This document shows, one piece after another, positions 26,001-38,813 of a stretch of DNA of 64,000 nucleotides. Position 1 is the stretch's first letter. Every line of letters starts with the position of its first letter. The translations under genes and the position numbers were made by a program. Under the pieces are notes generated by a model that saw only the letters and a list, made by a program, of their open reading frames with translations, was not told the DNA's origin and searched no databases. Source of the stretch: Tyto alba (taxonomy: Eukaryota > Chordata > Aves > Strigiformes > Tytonidae); NCBI RefSeq assembly GCF_018691265.1, contig NW_024881327.1, positions 25,351,936 to 25,415,935 of the forward strand. Reading direction: 5' to 3'.

Positions 26001-27015
26001 GTTCACAACTGAAACAAATGAAAGAATAAGCAGGAAGCTGATTTCTGAAGCCAGCATATTCCTGGCACAATACTACTATTTTAACCCTCCCACTCCTGCA
26101 GCTGAAAGAGGTCACAGGGTGGACTAAGAAGTTCCTGGATGGTTGCCTGGTCTCCTGCTCTCAGCCCATAAGCGTCCGAGGGAGTCTGTCTGGAGGCTTA
26201 CACAGCTCAGCAACCACAAACCAGGTGTGAACTGTGACTTCTGGATTCCTGTTGTACCAGTCTACATATCTTTATGTACCTCCGAGGCTCCTTTTTCCTC
26301 CTCTGCACTGTGGGTAAATAACTGCTTGTCCAATTAATGTGGGAAGAGAAATTAGGAACCAACCTACTTCAACACTTTGTTTCCACTGCATCTAGCATTA
26401 GTTTAGTCTACCTCTGCAGGGAGCCATAATACCTTCCTAACCACAATGCTTACTTAAAGTACCTTGCAGTGCTGATTTAACATGTTCCACATGCAGTTTG
26501 AGATTTCTGTAATGCCATGTGCTGGATTTCTGAGTTATTTGCTACTTGGCAGGTAAAAATTATTTTGCAGTTATACCTTGTTTACTAATTTATGTTGTCA
26601 GCCATAAAACATCATTTAAGTGTATTGTAGCCTCTGTCTTCTATGACTGGCTTCCTCAAACTGTACCCTTAGGTCCAGACTCTGTATGTTACAGCTTATT
26701 TCAAAGCAGTAATGTGGGAGTCTGTTTCAGGCAATTGCTGGGCTATCCTGCCAGAGCTAATTGTCACCATAACTGGTAGGTGAATCTGACTTGATGAGAT
26801 CAGCAGCATTTGAGGTGGATCATCAAAGTAGTTTACTGAAGTTACTGTAAATGAACTTGTGGAAGTATCTAAGTTGTAAACTGTGATGTTTATATATGAA
26901 CTATGGGAATAATAGTGAATTTTGTCTCAGAATATCTGTTACATGGAAATATTCATAAAATATCAGTAACTGGAAACAAAAGCAATTTCTTCCAATGTAA
27001 GAAATGATTATTTCT

Positions 27016-27039
27016 AAAAAAAAAAAAAAAAAAAAAAAA
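27016..27039. repeat. Poly-A tract, 24 nt
   Basis: An uninterrupted A run. No retroposed gene is recognizable upstream of it. Confidence 0.9.
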
Positions 27040-28611
27040 GACGTGGTTTTCTAGGAGAACACAAAGAAAACTGAAGAGGCTTGGAGAAGAGTTTGATGTT
27101 ACTAATAGTAGAAGTCCCAATAATAATACAATTAAAATGGAAATCGTAACAAAATACATGTAAAGGTTCCCATTTGTGAGGAAACATTTTTAGAGCTGGT
27201 GAGCTTTACCAAGCCATCCTGCATCTTGCAGGTTAGGCAGGAGACCTTGCAATATATGATTTGAAATCCTTATATACTTGAGCCCGGTAACAAAGGGAGA
27301 ACAAGAAGGTACCCACCAGGGTCTGCACACTGGACTGTTGTGGAGCAACCAAGTGGGACTTGTTAAGGCCTTGTGATAAATGAATGCCAGACTCAGTGGA
27401 GACAGCCTTTGCTGTGGATGCTTCAGCCATCTTTTTTTCCTTGAGTACAGACACTGACTTTTCTTGTTCTAAGTGGAAAAGTGCTTTGATTAATTTTGTT
27501 TCTGTGCCTTGGCTATATTAAGCACCAGCAACTTCATATTCAAAGATATGCGAGCTAGCCAAGGAGTTTATGCACCACTCTGCAGAGATGCCCTTTTCCT
27601 TCTCATATTCAGTCTATGGTCAGCCCATTCCAGCGCTCATCTGTATTAACATCATGGATTAGGCTTGAAGGATTATCAGGAGTGAAGAAGGATTTTGTAA
27701 ATTTACAAAGATTTTGAAAACCTTTAGGACAAGGACAGGATTCCTTGTTCCCCGCAGTTGTGGTAATCCTGAAATTGGAGGGAATGTTCACTTGTCTCCT
27801 GTAAGCCAAGAACCTATGAAAGGGAAGTCTGTGAAGCAGGTCCTGGTTCCTACAGTTTGCTTTCCCTTGGGCTGCTCCATGGGATTGATCACTGTAGACA
27901 CAACTGATACATAACTCAAGAAGAGGTCAGAGGTGATTTAAAAAAAAACCCAACACAACAAAACCAAAAAAACAAACCATAACAAAACACCAGCATTTCC
28001 CACACATCACGTAATGGTCATGTATCCAAGGAGCTAGCCAGTATAATTGGCTTGAAGGATGAACAAGACATTGAACAACCATCTTCTGATGGCTGCAGCA
28101 CTGGGCTTCTGGCATATTGCCCCGAATCCTGACAGAGCCTATTGCTCCTTGTAAGCAATCCTGGAAGCTCTATGCATCAAGTGGTGTTGTCTCACTTGTG
28201 AGTGAATCTTGGCCCTGCTTTCCCCTTTGTTTGCTGAAATGTGTAACATGCATGTGAGACGTGTTCTGTATGTTTAAGCAAACATATCTTTCCATTGTCT
28301 GGGAGCTTCTTTCACTTCATGGGCTTGTAGTTCGGCTTCAGCCGGTAGGTTAAAGTTGTGTTTGAGAGCTTAGTTTTAGATAAGGACAATGCATCTACCA
28401 GCTCAGGGTGGGAGAGATTTCTGGTCCATCATGGTGAATGTAAGTAGCTACCTTGGATCAGCCATGGAGAAGGGCTGATTCCTACACTGCAGCTGTCCAA
28501 ACTCTGCCCCAAGCCATGGTTCATAGAAGTACTGATCTGCTAAGGAATTACACAGCAAGCATAGCTCTCAAAATGGTATTTGTCTTCCAAAAGAGTCCTG
28601 GAAAACCATGG

Positions 28612-28638
28612 AAATAGATATTAAACAAATATCTATTT
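28612..28638. repeat. Inverted repeat, 10-bp arms
   Basis: AAATAGATAT, 7-nt loop TAAACAA, then ATATCTATTT. Perfect arms but AT-rich, so chance is plausible. Confidence 0.85.
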
Positions 28639-31600
28639 ATTTAATTTGCTACAAAGTATTTTTTGTCTCTCTCAGGATACAATACTGAAGATGCAAAAAA
28701 CTTAAGGTACTTGAAATTGATTGTCTTCCTGTTCATGTACTGTCAGTCACAGTGTGAACTAAGTTTTTATTTTGGAGGAAATTTCTGTCCTTATTTACAC
28801 CTCCATTTCTGCTAAGGCTGGAGGTGCATGTTTTTAAATGCATTATATCTAGGAAGGATGTAATGAAACAGGTTAAATTTGCAGGAGAAAAAAACAAAAC
28901 TCAAATACATGCTCTAGTTGTAAATTGGAGGGACTTGGCAGAGCACCATTTAGTCTCAGGTAGAGATTTCCAGGATGTTATTTTTCTTTTAATTATGTTT
29001 CAAAAGACAAATAAATATTCTGGATTTTTTGGATTTGAAGGACATGGAGAAAGTGGAAATGCAATAAATCAAAGGTATCCTTTGTTCTTCCAAAACAGGA
29101 AATCAGAGCTTTGTATTAAAATCTGTTGTCATACAGATGAAGTAGTATTGAAATTACAATTTGTTGTATAATCTAGATAGACTAGAAATTTGTGCATGCT
29201 CCTATTTTTTGTCTATTTCTGCTATTTTCACAGAACATGTATGTCTCTGTGTGGGGTTTTTTGTTTGTTTTACTGTCTTCTTTGAGCAAACCATCTGCAG
29301 CTTGTTTTTCCTGTTATCAGAGCCTGAATTAGCCTATAAAAATTCCCATACTTGGCAGTTGTCTATACATATATATTCAATGCAATATGTAGATTAGATT
29401 ATGTTTACAGTAAGGCAAATCCTCATAAATCATCAGCAAAGAAGTTGTGTGGGTTTTTTTTTAATATGTTTTGCATAAGCTGTTGTTTTATAAACCTTAT
29501 ATGTATGATCTCTGTACACTTCCCAAATACCACATACCTTTTTGAACATAATCTTTATTTTTCAGATCTAGTGAACTCCTGTTGGTGCATATGTATGAAA
29601 CACAATGTATGCTAAACCAAAATATAGTTAATAGACCATCGTATTTAACTTAAATCATGGCATGCTTAAACCTGAATAGCCTCTTTTCAGAGCTGAAGTC
29701 AAGAGATTTTTTTTCAGTTATTAATTTTAAGCCAACACATGATTTGGAAGCATGTGCTGATGTAGTGTTTGCAGCTTGTCTGCACAATTACATCCTTTCT
29801 AAAACACACTTTTAATAAAAAATGACCTTGAGTGCTGTGGCTTGAGTCTCAAAGGCATGTACATAAAGATTCTTCCCGGGCTAGGAAGGTACACAAAACT
29901 TCCAGTTTTCTAATATCCCCAGAAAGAGTGAGATAAACTTCTATGCCAGGCATAGGAGTCATGTGAAATGAAGGCTTTTTTATGAGAGGCAGGACAGACT
30001 CTGGAAAAGAAAAATTAAACTTTCTTCGTTGTGAATTAGTCTCTAAAGGCTATTATACTTTGAGGATGGTGAGTGAACCTCTTAACAATGTGTTGCCATT
30101 AACAGCTACTTTATTGTCATCTCTGATGTCATGAAATGAGGACTACAGAGGCTGGAAATTAAGATTCCCTTCCCTCATGACTTCTACTCAAATAATACTA
30201 AGCTGCAGTTTCAGGTTTTTTAGGCAAATCCCCAATAAGATCCAGGGCAAGAGAAAAGTTACATTCATGATCCATTAATGTGACCCTAAAGACAATAGTA
30301 CCACTGAAAAAGAGAGAATTAAATAAAGCCAAATAATTTTTTTTTCCAATGAGGCCTTTAAAGAGGCACCTGAAGAAATAGACTTAAGGAGTCTAATTCT
30401 TTCACAATGTGCCTCTAGAAATAGAAGGTGCCTCTTGAGACTTGTATAATTAAAAATAATATTTTTACTATTAAAATATCCCACAGGATCATGCCTGGAA
30501 TAACAATCAGGAGAGACTGATTGATTAGTGCTATAGTTGCTATACTTGCTATGTATGTGTAAAGTCCACAGGTGTCTATAGAGAAGACAACCCTAGAGAA
30601 AACTGTATTAACATATCCAGCCTGCCTGACAGTTTTGTGGTGCATTTGTGTCTTGTGTGGTGTGCATGTGTGTTTTGGGAAGATATGAGCTGTCTTTTTT
30701 GTTAGTGTTGCTGTTGAAGTTGTTTCACCGCCTGCTTGTCGCACTACATCCTCCTGTAGTCATCCTCTTATAGTCCTCCCCAGCGTCAGGACTTTGACCA
30801 CAACGTGCACCAGTGACTTGTCCTCCTGTTCAGCTGAGGACCAGCTGCCGTACCTAGGGAGATGCAACAGCCACCATCGCGCTTGCTGCACCGTGGTGTA
30901 CAACAGGAGGAGAATTTGCACGGGTATCTCCCCATCCTTGCACCTTTCCACCTTCTGCACGCTCAGCTCCCATAACAGGTATGGTTTTCAGGGACATCAT
31001 ACCCAGTTACCTACAACATGTCCTCAGATTGTCCTGCTTGTGCTTTTAATGCAGACCTTGCAGTTAACTGTCTTCAGTGAGGGATTATTAACAGAAGATG
31101 ATGTTTAAACAAGAGGCAGAGCCCAAGTACTGTGAGAGAGGCTTACATACGGTATTTGTTACTGTGCTGTAGTTATTGTACCACAGTCGCAGTACGAGGG
31201 GAATTATATTTTTAAGTCATGACTTTAGTCCTTCCCAGCTCACCATGTAGCTCAGCTGTGTCTTGAACCCACAAGGAAAGCTAAACCTGCACCAGTCCTT
31301 CATTTCTGCTGCCTGAGAGCTGTGACCCGAGTGAAGCCTGGCCAGGGAGACTGCAGCAGGCTCAGGGTCCCATAGCCAGGACCAGGACTCCAGTGCTCAG
31401 TGGGTTAAGGACAGCCTTACACAGTTCAGATGTCAAAATCCCAAGATGTACCTGGGGAAACTCTCTCAACAGTTAGCGGCACCTTTCTACTCAGTCAATG
31501 CTAATAAGAGCTCTACGATTTGACCTTAGGCTAGTGATTACATAGTAGTTAGTTAATTTTTAAAAAACATTAAAAAACCCCTGCTGAAGTAAAGCTAACA

Positions 31601-32160
31601 CCTCCATGATTGTGCTTGAGTGTATTCATTATGTGAAGTCAATTTTACCCAGGGCCAGACGGACACTGAGCAGGCAGGCACGGGAGCCGTGCTGCAGTGA
31701 GCCGCCGCCATAAGGCTCCAGGTCAAAGCTGGAGAAACGAGGAAGCATTACAGGAACTTCAGTTATTTTGCATGTAATGCTGTAATTATTATTCATGTAA
31801 TTAGTAAAAGCTCATGCCAGCAGAGCTGTTGAAGCGTGGGGCGTGATGAGGGGTGGGCAGTGACAGGAATGACAGAGGTCCCCACGTGAAGCCTTTGTGC
31901 TGCTGAGGCAGCTGGTCCTGGTTCTGGGCTCCTGCTACAAAGGGCACCGTGGGTTGCTCTTCTGCATCCCCCAGTGGTGCTCCCACCCGGTGAAACGCTG
32001 CCAGGGTGGGCACAGCGTAGGGAAAGCATGGAAGCAGCTCTCCCAGGCTGGGCGAAGGGGAGGCCAGCAGTAAAACAGGTCTCCTCTGGGACCTCCGAAC
32101 AACAGGCAGGTGGCTGGGTAGTGCTGAAACACAGACTTTGGGAGAAAGTGTTCTGAGCTT
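31601..32160. other. Modestly GC-rich intergenic patch
   Basis: About 560 bp with higher GC than its surroundings and open frames on both strands (minus 31793-32164, 123 codons, no motif). It includes an AT-rich run at 31766-31808 dense in TAAT and ATTA cores. Possibly a regulatory element; no gene supported. Confidence 0.3.
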
Positions 32161-32678
32161 GCATACTTTACCGCTGGTATCACAGGCTGTAGATCTTTTA
32201 TGGTTTACTTGTTTACTGGCAGTAAATTTATTAGAAGTGACACAGTGTGAACATGGGAGTGCAACAACAACAGTGAAGGGAAAGCTGGAAGGACAAATAG
32301 TTCAGGACAACTTTCATTCTCTGGTGTGAACCAAACTCTGCTTTCTCCCTTGTCATCCTTCTGATTATTATTATTATTCAGCAGGCTGAGAGCCATGTTC
32401 TGCTCTTAACTGTAGCTAGAAAAAAAAAAAAAAATCTCTGAACCAAGCATGGGCTGAAGACAGACAATTTTCTCAGGACCCTCCATGCTGTGGTTAGATG
32501 CCAGATTCAGGTGTAATTCAGCAGAAAGTGGCTCTTGGTATGCTGCTGTCCAAGGCACTTCGTCTAACACACAAGGCACATTTCCAGAGAGAGGCTCTTT
32601 GCTTTGATAAAAATTAAAGGAGCACTGTTTGTTGCATGTTAACTAGATGGGCATGTGTGCGTGTGGACAGTACCAGAA

Positions 32679-32708
32679 GGATAATCCTAGGATATTCCAG
32701 GATTATCC
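32679..32708. repeat. Inverted repeat containing paired TAATCC sites
   Basis: GGATAATCCT, 10-nt spacer AGGATATTCC, then AGGATTATCC. Perfect 10-bp arms. Each arm contains a TAATCC/GGATTA core, the DNA site known for bicoid/OTX/PITX-type homeodomains, arranged head to head. Confidence 0.9.
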
Positions 32709-32819
32709 TCCAAACTACAGCCCTGGTCAGGTCCTTAAATCACTGGTTTTTATCCTAATTGTACTATGGCTTTTGCTAAATTCTCCAAATCCAGTTGCTT
32801 TTCTGGGAAGCCTGGCCCA

Positions 32820-32849
32820 GGATCTTTGGGCCCTGAGCCCAAAGGATCC
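32820..32849. repeat. Hairpin-forming inverted repeat
   Basis: CTTTGGGC, loop CCTGA, GCCCAAAG (32824-32844), extended by GGAT on the left and GATCC on the right with a one-base bulge. GC-rich arms would give a stable stem in RNA or single-stranded DNA. Confidence 0.85.
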
Positions 32850-35800
32850 CAGCAGATCCTCTCCCTCCCACACATCTTTTTTCAGACTGTGGTAAGGTAT
32901 AGGGGCAATTTTACAATTTACCATTGCAGTTTTAGGATTACTTTTGCAGCCTGACAGTGACCTAGCAACAAAGCCTGAAATTTTAGTGGGAATTATTATC
33001 TACTGCAGACTACCATTGGTGAAGTATTAAGTATAGAATTGATGAGGCCTTATAAAGCATGTCAGGATGTTCAATGGACTATTTGTCCCTGAAACACCCT
33101 CTCACATAGTGTATCAAATTTTCTGTGGGCCTATAGGGGAATGAGATTTTATTACACTTTCTTCTCTGTGTAAATCTGGAGTCCATGCCATTACCTATAA
33201 TTTAGAAGATTCTTATCATCATTAAAAACATGTCTGAATATGGCATAATTTATTTACAAGTTTCACTGTGGGATTATATTTGTAGGATGGAAAATCCCTT
33301 ATATTCCTCTCATAAATTAAGTAGTGCCCAAGTTCTGTTCATTTTTAACCTCTTGCCATCCCCAGGGCAAAGGGGAAGAGGTGTGAAAGAGAAGCCTGTC
33401 AAAATCAATTGAGGATCTGGCATCACATCTCCAGGCATGCCAGAGCTTTGTTGCCTTAGGATCAAATGGCTTGTTGCTGTGCCCAGCTGCATAATACTGT
33501 GTATGATTTCTGGGTGAGTGCATTTAATATGTTCTCTTACTTGGAAAGAGGAGTGTGAAGTCAAATTATACATGCTAGATGATGAGATACACCAGAGTTG
33601 GTCCTAAAAGTCCAATTTTCCTAAAAGGATCTAGGGGATACTTAAGGCATTAGTCATTACTTGTAGTGTCACTGCTTCATATATATCTTAGTTAGACTGT
33701 TTGAAGTAAGTTATTAATAAACTCAATCATTTGTACCAGTCAGTTTAGGGGAGGCAAAATTTAAGTACTGGCTAATCTTATAAACCTGGGTGTGAGATGC
33801 TTGTGGCACAGAAAATTGCAGGAAGATGGTTTATAATAGTGTAGTTATCTTTGAAGCTAAACTGTACTGAACTATCTGGGAAAAAAAAATAATCACAAAG
33901 AAAATATAGAAAATAACAGTTCTTAAGCAAACCTGACATCTGTTGTCCTCCATTTGAGAAAGCTGAAAGAATCTTGGCCTTTAGAGCAATACGAAAACCA
34001 GCTATTGACGTAATGTGCAGATGAACTTGTTAGCTGCTGTTCTTGTTAATGACACATAAATGCTACCGCCACATATACAGGATAACAAAAGAGCCATCTT
34101 AGCCAAGTGAAGAGAAATTAAATTGACCCACTCTATACTCCTAGTTAAATATTTAGCAGTTTGGTTAGGTGCCATAAAAGGGGAGTATATTAGTCTGGGG
34201 AATCATAACGATAGTTTTGAGCTGGTTTTTAGTGTCTTGCAGCTCTAGCTCCAACAACTTAAATCATTAAAAATGTAAATGGATTATTGTTAAAATTTAA
34301 ATGTGTTGTTGATATTATGAAATAAAGGAATTCAAAGCAGGTTGTAAACAGTTATTACTTCTGTTTAGGTCCATTATTAGTACTTCTAAATCCTACAAAC
34401 ACCCATATTGACAGTCACTTCTGTGTCTATACTGCCATAACTGCTTTGTGAATCTTCTAACTAAGCAAGGTATAGAGCATGTACCTTTTCTTTCCTTGGA
34501 AGTCAACCAAAAGCCAGCATGAAGCCTTGTAATGGGCAATTCTTGCTTGCAGCATGTAAGTTTCTGACATTTGGTTTGGAAAGAGAGGGAAAGCAAGGTT
34601 TGCTGGAGAATAAGAAAAGCTGTCCTAGCAACACAGTTATTCACCTTTAAAGTGTCTTTTGTCAGCACAGTGTAAGCGGTACAGGCTGATGCTCTCCAGT
34701 GTTCCCCACTTACATGCTGATTAATGTGAAGTAACTACTGCAGTACCAAGATACCAGAAAAACAGTGCGGTAGCCTAGTCTCTGCTGCACAGTCAGAGCT
34801 AATGCACACTGGTCTTGCACCGGTGACCAGTATAAGCATTTCATTTTTTAGCAGAGAGAGGGAGTGGGGCTCACCTTGCAACTTCATCTGCCTCTGTTTT
34901 CTTATTCTGAAAGCAGTTCCTGAATGCATGATTTTGAACTCAGATGGTTAACAACAAATTTACTCCTCAAATCACAGATTTGCTGCATCTTTCACTATGT
35001 CTAATTTCTACTGGCAGCGTAAAAAACAGATCACGTGTACCTATGCTATTCAGTTCCAGTTTGCTTTATTTGACCTCTGCAGTTCAGAACATTGGCCCCT
35101 ATTGCTGGCATCACACCAGCTGGTGTCCTTGGAAATGATCTGGTGTGAAAGTGCAAGATTACAGGGCAGGATTAATAAAAAAACCCTTTTGTTTTGACAA
35201 TGAAATACATCTGGATCTGGTATAGAGGTATAAAAACAAATATTGGGTATCCATACTTTCTCCATGCATAGATTTAGACCAATGGATCATGGATTTTTCT
35301 TACTATAATCTTTTTCTTTTCAATAATATTTTTTCTTTTCAATAGTAATGCAGCTTCCTTGTAGCCAGAGACTTTCACACCTTGCTGTTGTAAACAATGT
35401 TACCTAAAAACTGTTTTTTAAAATGTGTTAAGCATTTATCCCTTATTTCAACATATGTAACTAAGTAAAGAGAGGCAAAGTGCTGAGGTTTTCCAACATC
35501 CACCTGATTTTGGTGGGAGCAGCAGGGAAACCTTTAAAATTAATTCAAGTTCACAAACTTTTGCAAAAAACAAGAATGTTTTTCCTCATTTTTTCCTTAC
35601 CAAAAGTTATTAATATTTCTTAAAATTCAATTGCTTTTTAACAAAAAAAAAGTCTTGTTTTTAAGGTATTAGCAATAAAAAACCTCATCAGACACATCAT
35701 TTTTTGAAAGCTCACTGAATTGTCTCCTTAGGACTATATTGAGAATACGGAAGAAAATAGCTTTTTGTTTGCAATAGGTGTGTGGTGTGATTCTCTAGAC

Positions 35801-38781
35801 TGAAAGAGATCACACTTCTTTAACAATATATCACGGCATACTGTCATAGGCCCAGTTTCCAACTATTTCTCCCCATGAGTATTACTCTGATATCTGAAAA
35901 TACAATTGAAGTTGAAAAGCTCAATTTAGAGCCCTAGTGATGTGCACCCTGCTTTTTAAATGGCTTGAACACAACATTATGTTCCAGTTCCTTGGGTTTG
36001 GACTGTTACTGCGCCACTACCTCCTTGACCACACCAGGAGTGTTAAGAAGTGTCCTGCGTTCAGAAATAAGAGCCACAGTGGCAAAGGTTGCAGCCCTTA
36101 TAAAAGGCATTTCAAAGACTTAAATCTGCTCAGAGAAGTGACATCAACTCATACCTGACCTTTAGGATCAGCTGAGTTCAGAGGGGCTTTTTTTTTTTTT
36201 TCTTTTTTGGTGGGATGGAGATAATGCACAAGTAACCCGATCACCCTACATGTCTGCAGTAGCAGAAGAAGAAATTTGTGCTTTTACATTGTTACGGCAA
36301 GATCAAAAAATGCTCATGAGTAATCAGAGATGGTGAGAGAGTAATGGACTTTTTAGAAAACCTAACCTAATTTTTCAGATTCCTGGGTACACTTATTTCT
36401 AGGACTGTTTTTTTTTTTTTTTTTTTTTCTAAACAAAGTTTATCTTCAGATAGTGAAAATCTTTATCTAATGCCTATTGTAGGATGTATTATAATTCAGG
36501 ATGGATCAGGACCTGTAAACTGAAACAGATAAAGAGGCTGCACAAATCTCTTAAAACTGCTACCTAGAATGTGTGGGGAATGGTCTGCAGCTACAGAAGG
36601 CTGTAGCTGGGGACATATCAGGGGATCATGCATAGCTGGGTACTTACCAAGGAATCCCAAAGAGAAGGCTTATATGTTTGGGACTGCAGAAGGGGTTGTT
36701 GACAAAATAGGGGAAAAGGTGGGAATAATAAAAAAAAAAACAAACTGAAGTAAGGAACCTTTACTCTCAAACAATTCATGTAACCTAAAATAATGTTTAT
36801 AGTTTTAGGTACTCTACCTGTTTCACAGGTGTAACGTACATATCACAGTTGCTCTATGACAGTTATAAGTACATAGATTTTTAAAATAGAAAAAAGAATA
36901 AGACTTTGAGTCATCTACAGTATATGGAATTAAGCCCATTTAAGCATTAAGACTTTCTAAGTGTCATTCAGCTAGGAAGGGTGGTAAATCTGTCTAACAT
37001 ACAGAAGCACTTACAATTTTGCACAACTTTAATCTGAAAATGTGCAATGTGATAGAAATCAATTCAAAATGACTGGAGTGTGCCAATTTTTGTGGAAGAT
37101 AATATCCCAACTGCCACTTCTGAATCAAACTAAAAATACAGAAAAAGTAGCACTTCAATCCCAAAACAGACCAAAAGATTAAGACTGATAGTTGCGAAAT
37201 CATACCCTCTGAAATGGGAAAATTGCAAATGACACTGATCAGTCATTCTACAGAAGCAACAAGGGCATATTAATCACTTGATGTTACCAGGATTTTCTCA
37301 TAAGTTCGGCCTGTCCTTCAAATCCTGTTGGAAGCAGCAAAAAGAAGGATCCGCTCAGCCTTCCTGTGTAGGAGTCTCTTGACTGTGTACAGAGCCTTGT
37401 ACCAGTGGAATGAAGGAGATTTTCATCCCTTGTTTCTGTTTTGCCTGCCTGTTAACTGTAGCTAACTAACGTAGTGTGTATGTTGTGGGTTGTGTCTTCT
37501 CTTTTTGTCAAATGGGGGAAGGGTACACGCTTGCATGTTTTGGAATTCAAACCTGACATGACTGTCCTTGTTGGCCTTTCACAAATAACTTCTAGCTTCA
37601 TTTTCTGTATTTGAGAAAAGTAGGTAATACATACGCTGTTTACCTTCCCTGGGGGAAACCTGAAGTAATTAACCTTTTAAAGTATTCGTTGCTGTATAAG
37701 TGTTATCCTGCACAAACGTGTTTGTTCATGGGACTAGAAAATCTACACGAAGTTTCAGAAAAACATAGTCCAGACAAGGAAGCAGGGCATGGCAGTGTGT
37801 CTTTCAGTGTGTTCGGGTTAAAATAGCAGTGACATTAAAGTAACATATTGTTAATAAAGGTTAGAGAACCACCAAATGTGTAACCATTATTCCTTTACAA
37901 AGGGCCGTTCTTAGTCTTCCTTCAAATACACACCACTGTCATTACCCAAAGCCTGTTCCTCGTGCTTGGCTGCTCTTTCTAGGCTGATCCCAACTTTCTT
38001 CTGCTTTAGGTGGATTTTAATGAATTACATCTCAGTTGGAAAGGGAGAATGAATTAACTTGCAACTTCCCGCAAGGGCCCACTGCCACCTTGTCGGGTGG
38101 AGGAAAAGCAGAGCATTGCCACTGAGTTACAGGTGAGTGGGTAGAAGTTTGCAAATGTTTGAGGCATATGGCCCCATACGGCACCAGTGCATGGGATGAA
38201 CGCACAGGGGATGGCAGACCAGCTGACTTTCTGCTGTGTGTCCTCCTTTGGGGCCTGAACACGAACCTATGTGTAGACAGCCCTGTAAATGTCTTTTGAG
38301 CTGTTTCAGCCAGTGCATTAGTATTATTTGAGTCTTAACTGTATTTGTGATCTTTTAATTAAAAGATTGGATTTAAAAATGAGCAAGAATTTAATGACAA
38401 TAGATAGTTGCCCAGGCAATTAGATTAGGGAATATTTCCGTGCAGCTTCTATGGCATTTCACTGATGCTTTTGTTGGTGAAAAATAATATTTTCAATTTC
38501 AGCTTCACAGGTTTGGTTTATTATCATGTTATATCATTCTGCACATGGCGATGACTGCGTAACTGAAGGATGGTTTCATAATACAAGGCAGTTTATCCTG
38601 TGGCTGTCCTTGCCCTTGGCTACCTGCCCAAAACTTTTGTCAGCTTTGAGTCACTTGCTGCAAATTCTAGCCCGAGACATCAGAGCTGGTGCTGGCCACG
38701 AAGGAAAGTCAGTGCTTGTGCTCCTTCACATTGCTCCATTAGCTCAAAAATTTCTGCAGCCATTGTGGAAGAATATTTGCA

Positions 38782-38813
38782 GCATAGAATATTCTATATG
38801 CAATATTCTATGC
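38782..38813. repeat. Perfect 12-bp inverted repeat
   Basis: GCATAGAATATT, loop CTATATGC, AATATTCTATGC. A decayed partial copy (GCAGCATAAAATATTGTAT) occurs about 80 bp later (38873-38891), after an A-rich stretch. Confidence 0.9.

Larger units (their letters stand above)
22021..31600. other. AT-rich intergenic DNA, no gene recognized
   Basis: Open frames are all under about 115 codons and show no known motif. Contains a CA-rich stretch near 22770-22790, a 29-bp tandem duplication at 23037, a poly-A tract at 27016, an A/C-rich patch at about 27938-27990 and a 10-bp inverted repeat at 28612. No RNA gene or mobile element recognized. Confidence 0.5.

Noticed and set aside
31793..32164. 123-codon minus-strand ORF
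   Set aside because: Cys/Pro/Ser-rich translation of a GC-richer patch without domain; other frames are open too.
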